64,000 bases of DNA from Axinella damicornis (taxonomy: Eukaryota; Porifera; Demospongiae; Axinellida; Axinellidae): assembly GCA_963931865.1 (NCBI GenBank), contig OZ007517.1, forward strand, positions 7,049,676-7,113,675, written 5' to 3'. Positions 1 to 12,204 of the stretch are shown here, piece by piece. The position numbers were made by a program, and so were the translations under genes. Each line of letters starts with the position of its first letter. The first letter of the stretch is position 1. The notes under the pieces are model-generated. The model made no database searches. It was not told the DNA's origin and worked only from the letters and a program-made list of their open reading frames with translations.

Positions 1-3000
1 TAAAGCAGAGGTAGAGCAGAGGTAGAGCCAGGTAGAGCAGAGGTAGAGCCAGGTAGAGCCAGGTAGAGCAGAGGTAGAGCAGAGGTAGAGCCAGGTAGAG
101 CAGAGGTTGAGCAGAGGTAGAGCCAGGTAGAGCAGAGGTAGAGCCAGGTAGAGCAGAGGTAGAGCCAGGTAGAGCAGAGGTAGAGCCAGGTAGACCAGAG
201 GTAGAGCCAGGTAGAGCAGAGGTAGAGCCAGGTAGAGCAGAGGTAGAGCAGAGGTAGAGCCAGGTAGAGCAGAGGTAGAGCAGAGGTAGAGCCAGATAGA
301 GCAGAGGTAGAGCAGAGGTAGAGCCAGGTAGAGCAGAGGTAGAGCCAGGTAGAGCAGAGGTAGAGCCAGGTAGAGCAGAGGTAGAGCCAGGTAGAGCCAG
401 GTAGAGCAGAGGTAGAGCAGAGGTAGAGCCAGGTAGAGCAGAGGTAGAGCCAGGTAGAGCAGAGGTAGAGCCAGGTAGAGCAGAGGTAGAGCAGAGGTAG
501 AGCCAGGTAAAGCAGAGGTAGAGCAGAGGTAGAGCCAGGTATAGCAGAGGTAGAGCCAGGTAGAGCAGAGGTAGAGCCAGGTAGAGCCAGGTAGAGCAGA
601 GGTAGAGCCAGCTAGAGCAGAGGTAGAGCCAGGTAGAGCAGAGGTAGAGCAGAGGTAGAGCCAGGTCGAGCAGAGGTAGAGCCAGGTAGAGCAGAGGTAG
701 AGCCAGGTAGAGCAGAGGTAGAGCCAGGTAGAGCCAGGTAGAGCAGAGGTAGAGCAGAGGTAGAGCCAGGTAGAGCAGAGGTTGAGCAGAGGTAGAGCCA
801 GGTAGAGCAGAGGTAGAGCCAGGTAGAGCAGAGGTAGAGCCAGGTAGAGCAGAGGTAGAGCAGAGGTAGAGCCAGGTAGAGCAGAGGTAGAGCAGAGGTA
901 GAGCCAGGTAGAGCAGAGGTAGAGCCAGGTAGAGCAGAGGTAGAGCCAGGTAGAGCAGAGGTAGAGCAGAGGTAGAGCCAGGTAAAGCAGAGGCAGAGGT
1001 AGAGCAGAGGTAGAGCCAGGTAGAGCAGAGGTAGAGCCAGGTAGAGCAGAGGTAGAGCCAGGTAGAGCCAGGTAGAGCAGAGGTAGAGCCAGCTAGAGCA
1101 GAGGTAGAGCCAGGTAGAGCAGAGGTAGAGCAGAGGTAGAGCCAGGTCGAGCAGAGGTAGAGCCAGGTAGAGCAGAGGTAGAGCCAGGTAGAGCAGAGGT
1201 AGAGCCAGGTAGAGCCAGGTAGAGCAGAGGTAGAGCAGAGGTAGAGCCAGGTAGAGCAGAGGTTGAGCAGAGGTAGAGCCAGGTAGAGCAGAGGTAGAGC
1301 CAGGTAGAGCAGAGGTAGAGCCAGGTAGAGCAGAGGTAGAGCCAGGTAGAGCAGAGGTAGAGCCAGGTAAAGCAGAGGTAGAGCCAGGTAGAGCAGAGGT
1401 AGAGCAGAGGTAGAGCCAGGTAGAGCAGAGGTAGAGCAGAGGTAGAGCCAGGTAGAGCAGAGGTAGAGCAGAGGTAGAGCCAGGTAGAGCAGAGGTAGAG
1501 CAGAGGTAGAGCCAGGTAGAGCAGAGGTGGAGTCAGGTAGAGTAGAGGTAGAGCCAGGTAGAGCCAGGTAGAGAAGAGGTAGAGCCAGGTTGAGCAGAGG
1601 TAGAGCCAGGTAGAGCAGAGGTAGAGCAGAGGTAGAGCCAGGTAGAGCAGAGGTAGAGCCAGGTAGAGCAGAGGTAGAGCCAGGTAGAGCAGAGGTAGAG
1701 CCAGGTAGAGCCAGGTAGAGCAGAGGTAGAGCAGAGGTAGAGCCAGGTAGAGCAGAGGTAGAGCAGAGGTAGAGCCAGGTAGAGCAGAGGTAGAGCCAGG
1801 TAGAGCAGAGGTAGAGCAGAGGTAGAGCCAGGTAGAGCAGAGGTAGAGCAGAGGTAGAGCCAGGTAGAGCAGAGGTAGATCAGAGGTAGAGCCAGGTAGA
1901 GCAGAGGTAGAGCAGAGGTAGAGCCAGGTAGAGCAGAGGTAGAGCAGAGGTAGAGCCAGGTAGAGCAGAGGTAGAGCCAGGTAGAGCAGAGGTAGAGCCA
2001 GGTAGAGCAGAGGTAGAGCCAGGTAGAGCCAGGTAGAGCAGATGTAGAGCAGAGGTAGAGCCAGGTAGAGCAGAGGTAGAGCAGAGGTAGAGCCAGGTAG
2101 AACAGAGGTAGAGTCAGGTTGAGCAGAGGTAGAGCCAGGTAGAGCAGAGGTAGAGCAGAGGTAGAGCCAGGTAGAGCAGAGGTAGAGCCAGGTAGAGCGC
2201 AGGTAGAGCCAGGTAGAGCAGAGGTAGAGCCAGGTAGAGCCAGGTAGAGCAGAGGTAGAGCAGAGGTAGAGCCAGGTAGAGCAGAGGTAGAGCCAGGTAG
2301 AGCCAGGTAGAGAAGAGGTAGAGCCAGGTTGAGCAGAGGTAGAGCCAGGTAGAGCAGAGGTAGAGCAGAGGTAGAGCCAGGTAGAGCAGAGGTAGAGCCA
2401 GGTAGAGCAGAGGTAGAGCCAGGTAGAGCCAGGTAGAGCTGAGGTAGAGCAGAGGTAGAGCCAGGTAGAGCAGAGGTAGAGCAGAGGTAGAGCCAGGTAG
2501 AGCAGAGGTAGAGCAGAGGTAGAGCCAGGTAGAGCAGAGGTAGAGCAGAGGTAGAGCCAGGTAGAGCAGAGGTAGAGCCAGGTAGAGCAGAGGTAGAGCC
2601 AGGTAGAGCCAGGTATACGTAGAGCAGAGGTAGAGCCAGGTAGAGCAGAGGTAGAGCCAGGTAGAGCAGAGGTAGAGCAGAGGTTGAGCCAGGTAGAGCA
2701 GAGGTAGAGCAGAGGTAGAGCCAGGTAGAGCAGAGGTAGAGCCAGGTAGAGCAGAGGTTGAGCCAGGTAGAGCCAGGTAGAGCAGAGGTAGAGCCAGGTA
2801 GAGCAGAGGTAGAGCCAGGTAGAGCAGAGGTAGAGCCAGGTAGAGCAGAGGTAGAGCAGAGGTAGAGCCAGGTAGAGCAGAGGTAGAGCAGAGGTAGAGC
2901 CAGGTAGAGCAGAGGTAGAGCCAGGTAGAGCAGAGGTAGAGCCAGGTAGAGCAGAGGTAGAGCCAGGTTGAGCAGAGGTAGAGCCAGGTAGAGCAGAGGT

Positions 3001-4473
3001 AGAGCAGAGGTAGAGCCAGGTAGAGCAGAGGTAGAGCCAGGTAGAGCAGAGGTAGAGCCAGGTAGAGCAGATGTAGAGCCAGGTAGAGCCAGGTAGAGCA
3101 GAGGTAGAGCCAGCTAGAGCAGAGGTAGAGCAGAGGTAGAGCCATGTAGAGCAGAGGTAGAGCAGAGGTAGAGCCAGGTAGAGCAGAGGTAGAGCAGAGG
3201 TAGAGCCAGGTAGAGCAGAGGTAGAGCCAGGTAGAGCAGAGGTAGAGCCAGGTAGAGCCAGGTATACGTAGAGCAGAGGTAGAGCCAGGTAGAGCAGAGG
3301 TAGAGCCAGGTAGAGCAGAGGTAGAGCAGAGGTTGAGCTAGGTAGAGCAGAGGTAGAGCAGAGGTAGAGCCAGGTAGAGCAGAGGTAGAGCCAGGTAGAG
3401 CAGAGGTAGAGCCAGGTAGAGCAGAGGTAGAGCCAGGTAGAGCAGAGGTAGAGCCAGGTAGAGCAGAGGTAGAGCCAGGTAGAGCCAGGTAGAGCTGAGG
3501 TAGAGCCAGGTAGAACAGAGGTAGAGCTAGGTAGAGCAGAGGTAGAGCAGAGGTAGAGCCAGGTAGAGCAGAGGTAGAGCAGAGGTAGAGCCAGGTAGAG
3601 CAGAGGTAGAGCCAGGTAGAGCAGAGGTAGAGCCAGGTAGAGCCAGGTAGAGCAGAGGTAGAGCAGAGGTAGAGCCAGGTAGAGCAGAGGTAGAGCAGAG
3701 GTAGAGCCAGGTAGAGCAGAGGTAGAGCAGAGGTAGAGCCAGGTAGAGCAGAGGTAGAGCAGAGGTAGAGCCAGGTAGAGCAGAGGTAGAGCCAGGTAGA
3801 GCAGAGGTAGAGCCAGGTAGAGCCAAGTAGAGCAGAGGTAGAGCCAGGTAGAGCAGAGGTAAAGCCAGGTAGAGCAGAGGTAGAGCAGAAGTAGAGCCAG
3901 GTAGAGCAGAGGTAGAGCAGAGGTAGAGCCAGGTAGAGCAGAGGTAGAGCCAGGTAGAGCCAGGTAGAGCTGAGGTAGAGCCAGGTAGAACAGAGGTAGA
4001 GCTAGGTAGAGCAGAGGTATAGCAGAGGTAGAGCCGGGTAGAGCAGAGGTAGAGCAGAGGTAGAGCCAGGTAGAGCAGAGGTAGAGCCAGGTAGAGCAGA
4101 GGTAGAGCCAGGTAGAGCCAGGTAGAGCAGAGGTAGAGCAGAGGTAGAGCCAGGTAGAGCAGAGGTAGAGCAGAGTTAGAGCCAGGTAGAGCAGAGGTAG
4201 AGCAGAGGTAGAGCCAGGTAGAGCAGAGGTAGAGCAGAGGTAGAGCCAGGTAGAGCAGAGGTAGAGCAGAGGTAGAGCCAGGTAGAGCAGAGGTAGAGCC
4301 AGGTAGAGCAGAGGTAGAGCCAGGTAGAGCCAGGTAGAGCAGAGGTAGAGCCAGGTAGAGCAGAGGTAGAGCCAGGTAGAGCAGAGGTAGAGCAGAGGTA
4401 GAGCCAGGTAGAGCAGAGGTAGAGCAGAGGTAGAGCCAGGTAGAGCAGAGGTAGAGCAGAGGTAGAGCCAGGT
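1..4473. repeat. ~21-bp minisatellite array (GGTAGAGCAGA / GGTAGAGCCA)
   Basis: The whole stretch is built from two alternating words, GGTAGAGCAGA (11 bp) and GGTAGAGCCA (10 bp), combined irregularly, with scattered point changes such as GGTTGAG, GGTCGAG and GGTATACG. The array runs off the left edge of the window and stops abruptly at about 4473. The plus strand is full of TAG stops. The minus strand is open because 21 bp is seven codons, giving Leu-Cys-Ser-Thr-Trp-Leu-Tyr style repeats up to 343 residues. I read those as artefacts: no start context, no non-repeat domain, and three frames are equally open. Confidence 0.97.
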
Positions 4474-5544
4474 CGCAGATCAAAATGAAATGGAGATACG
4501 ATCGACGGATTGTGCATATTAAACTTACAGCGACGGAACAATGTGCAGTTAGGGTTTATTAGGCCTGTGCAGGTTTCAAGTATCTAGGATACTTGAAATG
4601 TGCGAATACGTAACCAGGAATTTTCACGCGAGGTTTCGTTGCCTTCCGTAAGCTTATATGCGTGATCCTTTGATTCCCGACTTAATATTGTTGAGCTAAG
4701 GAAGCGCGTGCATACAACTCTTAGGCGGGCGTGACCAATGGGAATTGAGTGGGTGTGGCATCACGTGACTGCTTACTACGCCCCCTTTCGTTTGCGGGAG
4801 GGAGTCGGATATCCTACATGATCCGTGAGTTTGTCCTACCTATTGCACTAGCCTTTACCAGCAGACTGAGCCATGCTGAGCAGCGTGGTTGCGTCTTGAA
4901 CGGATTAGTTGCCAGCAGCTCTGGTGACTTAAAACGCTAAAATTAATACTCGCCAAATCCGCTACATGCCTAATTCGCTAAAATTAGTACCCGCAAATAA
5001 TAGTGACCTTAAGGTACCTAGGAAGGGCAGGTTTTCTGGTTCCCCTTCCCAGGAAAGGGCTGCAAATAAGTAGTAATTTGCTTCCTGTACATCTGGAGAA
5101 ATTTCATTAAGAAAAAAAGCTTTGCAGCTGATTTTCAGGAAGCCCTGTCACATACATGTAGAGTGACTGTTTGACACCAGCCGTAAAACAACCGAAGCGC
5201 CTTCCGTTATGTTCCTCATGTGACTGCATGACAAGAAAGTATTCATTCTACAGTGAGCTTAGAAACAAGCAGCTCAGAACTTACAAAGTACTACTGTGTC
5301 AACTGTCGCTGTAGCAAAGTTACCATGGTGATTAGATCGAGCAGCGATGTGAACTGGAGTACAAGTGGGGCAGTAGTTTCTGTTCAGCTGCCATTGAACT
5401 CTCTGTTCTTTTGCCATGCGGAAGTACTCAGTCACATGGTTTTGTGATGTCAATGCTGCCGCTCTATAATGCGTATAGTGCAGTATCATTGGTAGTGGAG
5501 ATAGAAGTGTGACATAACCCATTTCTTTTCTCTTTCATCCTTAG
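4474..5544. other. Single-copy sequence with one weak exon candidate
   Basis: No strong gene is seen. A possible plus-strand exon lies at about 5319-5414, after an acceptor-like GTCGCTGTAG. It reads in one frame through Asp-Val-Asn-Trp-Ser-Thr, but its 3' edge has only a poor GT donor and the phase does not join the next exon at 5545. It could be an upstream exon of the gene ending at 12204, or chance. Confidence 0.3.
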
Positions 5545-8500
5545 AATTTTGATTGCTCCATGCAGGCCAGGAGCCCTTGTGAGTCTGTCTCCTTCACAAT
5601 ATGCCACCTCACTTGAACTCGCTCAGTGGACATCAGTTGTGGACGATTGCGCCAGCAGGCTCTTCAACTGGACTAGACGCCACTCTACTTTAGGCCCACT
5701 TTTTCATTGGGCCAGGCACTTCTCAAGCGATGATGGCGCCATTGTGTTTCTGAAAACTGGTAGGTTTGTTGTTAAAACTGTCACTTAAACCTTTAGTATG
5801 CTGGGCTAAAATCTCAGGTTCCGTAGACCACTAGTTTGAAGAACATTCCACCCCTGGAAGATTGGTCTGGACACCTCATGGTGCACAAGCTGAATATCTG
5901 AGTACAGACCTTCTCAGTCTAGCCGCTAGCCCCTCACTGCCCAGCCGGTCATTCAGGCGTGCGGCGAAGCCGCGCGCGGAGGGCGGAGAGGGTCTAGCAG
6001 ACATTGCACTAGATCACGTTTCTCTGGAATGCCAATTGCATGTACCTGTGAACCGGTGAAGTGCCAGCTAAAGTTGAGGGCGAGTTCTGTACCCTTGGAG
6101 GTGTCCAGGTTTAGTAGGCTATAAGACGCTCTCCGCTGGGCTGATTGCACGCGAACAGCTTAGTTTACAACCGCGAGAGTCATGAATAAAATTGGAACGA
6201 ATTGCTTCAGTGAGATCTGATTGGTCAGTTGAAATGCGATCGAATGCAATGTTTGCTAGACCCTCTCCGCCCTCCGCGCGCGGCTGCTTGACCGGCCGGG
6301 CAGAGAGGGGCTATAGCGGCTTGACCGGCCGGGCAGAGAGGGGCTATAGCGGCTGGACTGAGACCTTCTACATGTACAGTGCAACAGAGCAAGAGAGCAA
6401 AACTTTTGAAATGTCTCAGATTTTACAATAAAGCCATCCTCTTATGTTATTTAGTCATAAAATGATGTATACCACTGTTAGCTGAATGAACACTGCTTAC
6501 ACAGGAGGTTCCAGCTTCTTGGTATACCTGCCACACTTAAGAAACGCCACTGACACGTCAGCAGATTTTCGTGACGTCACAAATTTCTGCCCAGAAGCGC
6601 TCTCATGAATTCCAGGAAGCTCTTATTGCCAATAATGGTATGTATACATGGTATGTATGCTGATCTTGAATCACAACTGCTGACCTACATTTGTAACTGT
6701 AAGTGCCGTGGCTGTACATGTACTTATACATAAACACCGATGACATCACAGAAGGTATGCCCGCCCATGACACGTCACTAAAATGGCTGCAAGTTTACAG
6801 TTTCCACTCAGAAGCGCTTTCATACATTCCAGCTGCAGGAAGGTTCTTGTCCCAAGAAAAGAACTTGAAGCAAAACTATAATCTATCTCAAAGGCATTTT
6901 TGCTGTTAACTCCGCTTATCTCCAAGTTTTGTGGCTATCCTATGATAAACACTTTTGCTCTTAAAATAACAATTTTTGTGGGTTTTCCTGACAGTGCTTG
7001 GGATTGAAGCCTGTTGACTACCTTCCAAATAAACTTCAATGTGAAGGCAACTTTCATATAGCTCTTATCTTCCGGTAACAGGCTTATGCCATGCTAAACA
7101 CTTTTTCTGAATGTGGTGACTGTTGGCAGCCATATTGGTGAGGGGACATCACGTGACACTTAATTAATTTAGGGGAAGCATAAAAAGTGATGTGTCTCTC
7201 CTTTTATGTACTTTGTAAAAACATTTGATGTTTGTGTCAAGCACTACAGTTAAAAGTTTCTAAAATCAAAAGTTTTGCTCTCTTGCTCTGTTGTACTGTA
7301 TACATTTTGGGACCCTCCTGACTGGGACAGCCATGCCATGCTATTAATTGCTACCTATAGTTCTTGCCTCTATACCTGCTCTTCACTGCTCCATTCAGTA
7401 CCTCCACCATACAGTAACATTTGAACACCTGCATTTTCCCGGCTTTTCCCGCCCTTTTCTGTATGTACAGAAATGTAAGTACTCACTGTTTTGTACATGC
7501 ACTGATATCGACTATGGTAACTGCATCGTGATTTTGACTAGTTAAGAAATACTGCTATGTCTCAACCTAGTCACTCAGAACTGTTGGCACCTACATGTAT
7601 GGCTACTTCCTTCGAACCTCAAACTCCGTGTCGAGAACGTTGGAGGTTAGAATGTTACTATGGTTTCTCTTTCTACAGCCCATGTTCTTTCAAAGCAGCA
7701 AGAAATGAACTTTGCATGTCAGCCGTCCCATAGTCATGCTATTGTTCCTGAGCAGCACTGGAACGCTCTGGAGGAGAAGAGACTGGAGAAAAAGGGAGAG
7801 ATCCAGACCTTCTTCACACTGCTTCTCATAGGACTTAAGACAGGTATTCATGTCTGCCTTTCCTAACAGCTTTCACTCATTATCCACACATTTAACTTCT
7901 TGAACAGAATTTGAAACTTTGCCACGAAACTTTCACGGTGTTGTGAGAGAGCACCCACCCCGACTTCTCGCTCAATTTCTTGTAGAGAGTCAACTCTGCT
8001 CGTCTGCATCCTGTGGAACAGAGAACGGAGTATGTAGGCCTGGGAATGAGGCCTAAACATGGGTGCTCTTTCATACATGTACCTAAATACTAAATGCAGA
8101 AATACTTGAAACAGCGTCAGCCCCCTATGACTGTTGAAAGCACTGGATTCTACTGCCCTCAGGCTCACAATTTGATAATTAAGTCATGAGCTTAACGTGT
8201 GGCCAAAGTACAAAGGTGTCTCTAATCACTGGACTGGAGTGTGGACTGGAATGGTGGAATGGAAAGTGGAATGGACTATGGAATTATACAGCATGTCATA
8301 TTGTTGTAGCTATTTCATCCCTTTCCACTCTGACTGACCTCAGAAATAGCCTCGTTCCCAGGCCCGTGTGCCACATTCGGTTGCACGAAAAAATGCGAAG
8401 GGCCTGGTATGTTTCTCACGTGCGTGACGTCGAAGGTGGTAGAATTGAACGTGGGCGAACTGGAGCTCAGAACAGCAAGAAGAGCAAAGGTACGAGGTAA

Positions 8501-10095
8501 CTTACCACACATATTTGCTAGCTGGGGGCGACTGTTATACACACCAATTGCAAGCGTTGAACGTGTAGTTGGTTGAACAATATATATATATAATACCAAA
8601 ACTTCGCTTTTTTGTTCTGAAGATTTTGGCCGTTTGTCAATTACGTAATGCTCACGTGAGGAAACATACCAAGCTCTCCCCGCTTTTCCGTACTGCAAGC
8701 GACGAAAAGCTGGGCAGGGCCTGGGAACGAGGCTACCTCAGAAATGCTTGCATATATAATGCGTCGGTTGTTAATTTGCATGTGATCTTTGACCCCTAAG
8801 CCTAGTAAGGCTTCGAGGAAGCATGAATGCAGGCCAATATGAGGCAGAGTTGGCTATGAGTAGGTTAGTAAGTATAACTATAGCCATATCCATTCCTCGT
8901 TCCCAGGCCCCGCCCAGCTTTTCACCGCTTGCAGTTCAGGAAAGCGTGGAGAGCCTGGTATGTTTCCTCACGTGAGCACTACGTAATCGACAGAGCGAAA
9001 AATCCAAGTTTTGCGTATTGTTCAACCAACCACACGTTCAATGCTTGGTGTGTATGACAGTCGCCCCCCGCTAGCTAGATACGCGTGGTAAGTTACCTCG
9101 TACATTAGCTCTTCTTTCCGTTCTGAGCCCCAGATCACCCGCATTCAATTAAGTCCTTTCTACCCTCGACGTCACACACGTGAGGAAACATACCAAGCTC
9201 TTTGTGTTCTTTTGTGCAACCGAAAGTGGCGCGCGGGCCTGGGAACGAGGCTGATAAAGTGTTTCCACCATTTCATCATGCTCGAACCGACGCAGAATTC
9301 TTGAGTGCCCAACACCAGCTTGCGAGTCTGGTGCGTGCTCATTCTAGTAAGCTTTGAGTAGATTATTGTAACTGACTGTACCTCTCACTCTGGGCAAAGC
9401 ACTACCTTATCACTGTCAGAAGAATACAAGTGTGACCCTACAGGCTTTCATTTAGAAATTTTCCCAAGAGGGGGCGAAATTAAAGTTTGATGAACTTTGG
9501 GGGGGCATAAGTGGCATGTGTTACTACACTTTACAAGGGGGGTCTGGGGGGCCTCCCCCAGGAAAATGTTGGAATTTAGATCCTCTGAGATTGATTCTGA
9601 CACAATTTAGGGTCAAAATTCACAATCAAAACACATGTACATGTACACATACAGTATGAAAGTAGCTGCTGTTTGACTGCTAGCTTGGACCTTGCTTATT
9701 TTTTTCATGACACTTACAAAAGGGAATGGGGGGAGGGAGGGAGGGAAGGGACAAAGGTGGGATGTGTTACTAAAGGGGGGTCTGGGGGTCCTCCCCCAGA
9801 AAAAAAATTGGAATTTAGATCCTCTGAGATTGATTCTGATGCAATTTGAGGGGCAAAACATCTTTTTATTACTAACCATAAACAGACCTACATATGCACG
9901 TTACAAGAACTGTAATCTGAATGGCTTGTGCCATTGCCTATTTCATTTCACAGTACTGTATAATAGGGAATGTGAAAATGCCAAGGGGGGCAAAGAGATT
10001 CCAAGGGGGGGGCGAATGCCCCCCCTTGCCCCCCCTTAAATGAAACCCTGCCCTACATATCTTCTTCCTTCATACACACACACACACACACACAC

Positions 10096-10154
<59 letters not shown>

Positions 10155-12204
10155 ACACACACACACCCACACACACACACACACACACACTGAAGTCAAG
10201 ATCAAGTACTCCAGAAAATTGGACACACTGAGCTGCGGTACGAGTATTGTCAGACTGGCCACTGGTAAGTTGTTCATGTTCCTAACTTCCTAGAAAGTTG
10301 TAGTGGTGATATTCACTGGGGTTGTCCATAGTGTCATTCCCAGGCCATGCATAAAAGAAATGGCCTGGCAACTTCCACGAGTTCAAACTGTATACGGATG
10401 TAATGTCACGACAATTGTATACCTCATACATGATACACTTTATATATCCACCTGCTCGTGGAAGAAACTGTTTGCTGCAGGTTCTGCGATGGAAGTCACA
10501 AGCAGATGACGAACAAACAAACTCATTGTGCAGAGCACCTATACTAGCACGATTGAGCGATTGACTATTGCGATGAATGGGCGTGACTGGGATGTTTCAA
10601 CACATGATGCAATTCGGTTTACTGTTGTCATGTGACGATGTTCTGAAATCTGATTGGTTCTACCTAGAGCTCTCTGGCAGCGGAAGTAACAGTTTGAACT
10701 CGCGTAATTTGCCAGGCTGTTTCCCCTACGGCCTGGGAACGAGGTTAGGGTTATCCACAGAGGGGGACTTGGTAGGGATGGGAACGCCGTACAGTCCTCC
10801 CCGGTGCAGCATGGAATAATTATATTCCACTACTATACCCCCAGTGCCCATTGTCCATCCCGTCCTCTTTTACCGTTGGATATGATGTCCAGATGGGATG
10901 GGACATCCCATCTGGGTTCCAGGCACTACCCCCAATTCCCATTGTCCATCCCATCCTCATGTACATACGTACGTATTGGATGGGATGGAACATATCGTTG
11001 AGTCCATGTGTTATCGTTGTCCATCCCGTCCTCACTTGCTGTATTGGACAAGATGGGACATCCATGAACTATGTCCAACACGCACGCTCCTCCCACTCCG
11101 CAATGTCCATCCCATCCCTATTTACCTTGAGACAGGTAAATAGGGATGCTGTGTCCATGCTCTGCCCCCATATATGGACTTCACCCATATATGGACTTCA
11201 CAAAAATGTGGATTCTGTGTCATCATGCAGAGTGCCACAGTGCAGATTGACTTGGATCATGTGTAGTTGTACTTTTACGTATGTGGAGGCATGTGAAGAC
11301 CTTTCTTAAATTTTACAACCCTCTCTTTGATCTCTGGCCTCCTTATAGTGGGTAGCTTACTAACAATCAGTCTCACTATGTTAGTCCTGGCCTTCCAGCT
11401 CTTGAATCTCATGGTAATGGGAGACTGGAATCCCATGGGTCATAAACCCTGCCAATTAGGCTGACAACATTCCTCTTTGTAGGTTCTAATCTCGTGGCCG
11501 TCTCAATTATGCCATGGAGATGGATATGTGTGGTATTTTACCTCGTACCTTCACTCTTCTTGCTGTTCTGAGACCCACGTACGCCCACGCCTCCTTTCGG
11601 TCTTTCTACCCCTTTCTACCCTTGACGTCACTCACGTGAGAAGATGTACCAGGCCCTCCCCGCTTTACCGTACTGCAAGCGACGAAAAGCTGGGTGTGGG
11701 ACTGGGAACGAGGCTAGGGATAGCACACCTGAGGTTTCACAAATGAACTGAACCAAGCCAGTGTTAAGTAGGTGGGTGTGTCATTACGGCCATGAATAAT
11801 CAGTTTTCATTCAGCAATGGCTGCATGCTACTGTATATCTGCTGATGCAAAGTAGTTGACAGCAAAAATCAACAAAAACTGGGTACAAGAACTTCTGAAT
11901 GTGCTACCGCTGCTTTGGACAGCATGTGTCAAGAGCTAGCTATGCAGATGATGTTTCCAGGACCTGGAAACGCTACGCAAGGAATAAACAACTGTGGACC
12001 TCGTGCTTTATAGGTTACCTTTACATGCGAGTGACGTCTGCTTCAGTGACCAGCACCGCCAGTAGGAAGAGAATTGTGAGTGACTCTTCCCTAGCGTCCA
12101 GCACGCCTAGATCTCGTCTCCACACGCGACAGAGACCCATGGTTGTTCGCACTGACAGCGATGTGAGCATTGTCCCAAGATCCCTGGCATTTATAAACTC
12201 GTAG
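5545..12204 (+). CDS. 3' part of an unrecognised multi-exon gene (four exons, stop at 12202-12204)
   Basis: Four exons join in phase: 5545-5759, 7679-7843, 10196-10264 and 12047-12204, with stop TAG. Acceptors are ATCCTTAG, TTTCTACAG, CACTGAAG and TGCTTCAG. Donors are ACTG|GTAGGT, ACAG|GTATTC and ACTG|GTAAGT. Every junction is phase 1, and about 200 residues result. Exon 1 is a mixed globular segment (Val-Val-Asp-Asp-Cys, then Trp-Ala-Arg-His-Phe). Exon 2 holds an amphipathic helix rich in Glu/Lys (EEKRLEKKGEIQTFFTLLL). Exon 3 is basic. The last exon is a Ser/Arg-rich, probably disordered tail ending SLAFINS. I do not recognise the family. The helix vaguely recalls replication factors of the Sld3/Treslin kind, but that is only an impression. 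The 5' end is not identified, and the third acceptor directly abuts a (CA)n tract. Consistency of four phases is the main support. Confidence 0.55.
5902..6366. mobile_element. MITE-like inverted repeat with internally duplicated right arm
   Basis: The left arm (about 5902-6010) and right arm (about 6235-6366) are reverse complements around GCGCGCGGAGGGCGGAGAGG and GTCTAGCA. The right arm contains a tandem duplication of a ~33-bp block (CTTGACCGGCCGGGCAGAGA and following bases) that occurs once in the left arm. No coding sequence is seen inside. It lies in the first intron of the unrecognised gene. Confidence 0.65.
8347..8735. mobile_element. TIR element, TAGCCTCGTTCCCAGGCC family, 9-bp TSD
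   Basis: The element starts TAGCCTCGTTCCCAGGCCC and ends GGCCTGGGAACGAGGCTA. It is flanked by a perfect 9-bp target duplication CCTCAGAAA (8338-8346 and 8736-8744). The subterminal region carries the CTCACGTGAG and TTTTCGTCGCTTGCAGTACG blocks shared with the copies at 8893 and 31836. It is non-coding. Long TIRs with a 9-bp TSD recall Mutator-like elements, but no transposase is present to prove the superfamily. Confidence 0.85.
8893..9253. mobile_element. Second copy of the TAGCCTCGTTCCCAGGCC element, same subfamily
   Basis: The left end CCTCGTTCCCAGGCC at 8895 and right end GGCCTGGGAACGAGG at about 9237-9252 are inverted. The interior has the same GTATGACAGTCGCCCC and TACGCGTGGTAAGTTACC words as the copies at 8347 and 31836. 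The extreme bases are eroded and no TSD is evident, so it is probably an older insertion. Confidence 0.75.
9440..10040. repeat. Directly repeated G/C-tract-rich module
   Basis: A ~110-bp module (GGGGGGTCTGGGG, CTCCCCCAG, then GGAATTTAGATCCTCTGAGA and TTGATTCTGA) occurs at about 9536-9615 and again at about 9774-9855. Nearby G runs at 9986-10010 and C runs at 10021-10036 are further pieces. It looks like remnants of one repetitive element duplicated in place. The open frames here are unsupported. Confidence 0.6.
10074..10190. repeat. (CA)n microsatellite
   Basis: This is about 117 bp of CA dinucleotide with few interruptions. It ends a few bases before a predicted 3' splice site (CACTGAAG|TC at 10196), so it forms the polypyrimidine-poor approach to that exon. 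Its ORFs on both strands are spurious. Confidence 0.97.
10840..11150. repeat. ~90-bp degenerate tandem repeat (ATTGTCCATCCCATCCTC unit)
   Basis: The word CCATTGTCCATCCC recurs at about 10847, 10937, 11016 and 11100, each followed by TACCGTTGGA or GTATTGGATGGGATGG-like sequence. The GGATGGGATGGAAC and CCATCCCATCC words make each unit partly self-complementary. Several overlapping open frames arise from the repeat and are not genes. Confidence 0.75.
11528..11726. mobile_element. Truncated right half of a TAGCCTCGTTCCCAG-family element
   Basis: The sequence matches the right half of the 31836-32254 element: the ACCCACGTACGCCCACG block, CACTCACGTGAGAAGATGTACCAGG, then GGGACTGGGAACGAGGCTA. No left TIR is found within 500 bp upstream. 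Confidence 0.7.

Noticed and set aside
2114..4541. Minus-strand ORFs of 121-343 codons (Leu/Tyr/Ser/Thr-rich)
   Set aside because: They lie wholly or mostly in the ~21-bp minisatellite. Frame openness follows from a repeat length divisible by three.
4749..4940. 63-codon plus-strand ORF starting MGVASRDCLLRP as a signal-peptide protein
   Set aside because: No cleavable signal pattern, no splice support and no similarity I can recognise.
10040..10277. His/Thr or Val/Cys repeat ORFs
   Set aside because: (CA)n microsatellite read in different frames.
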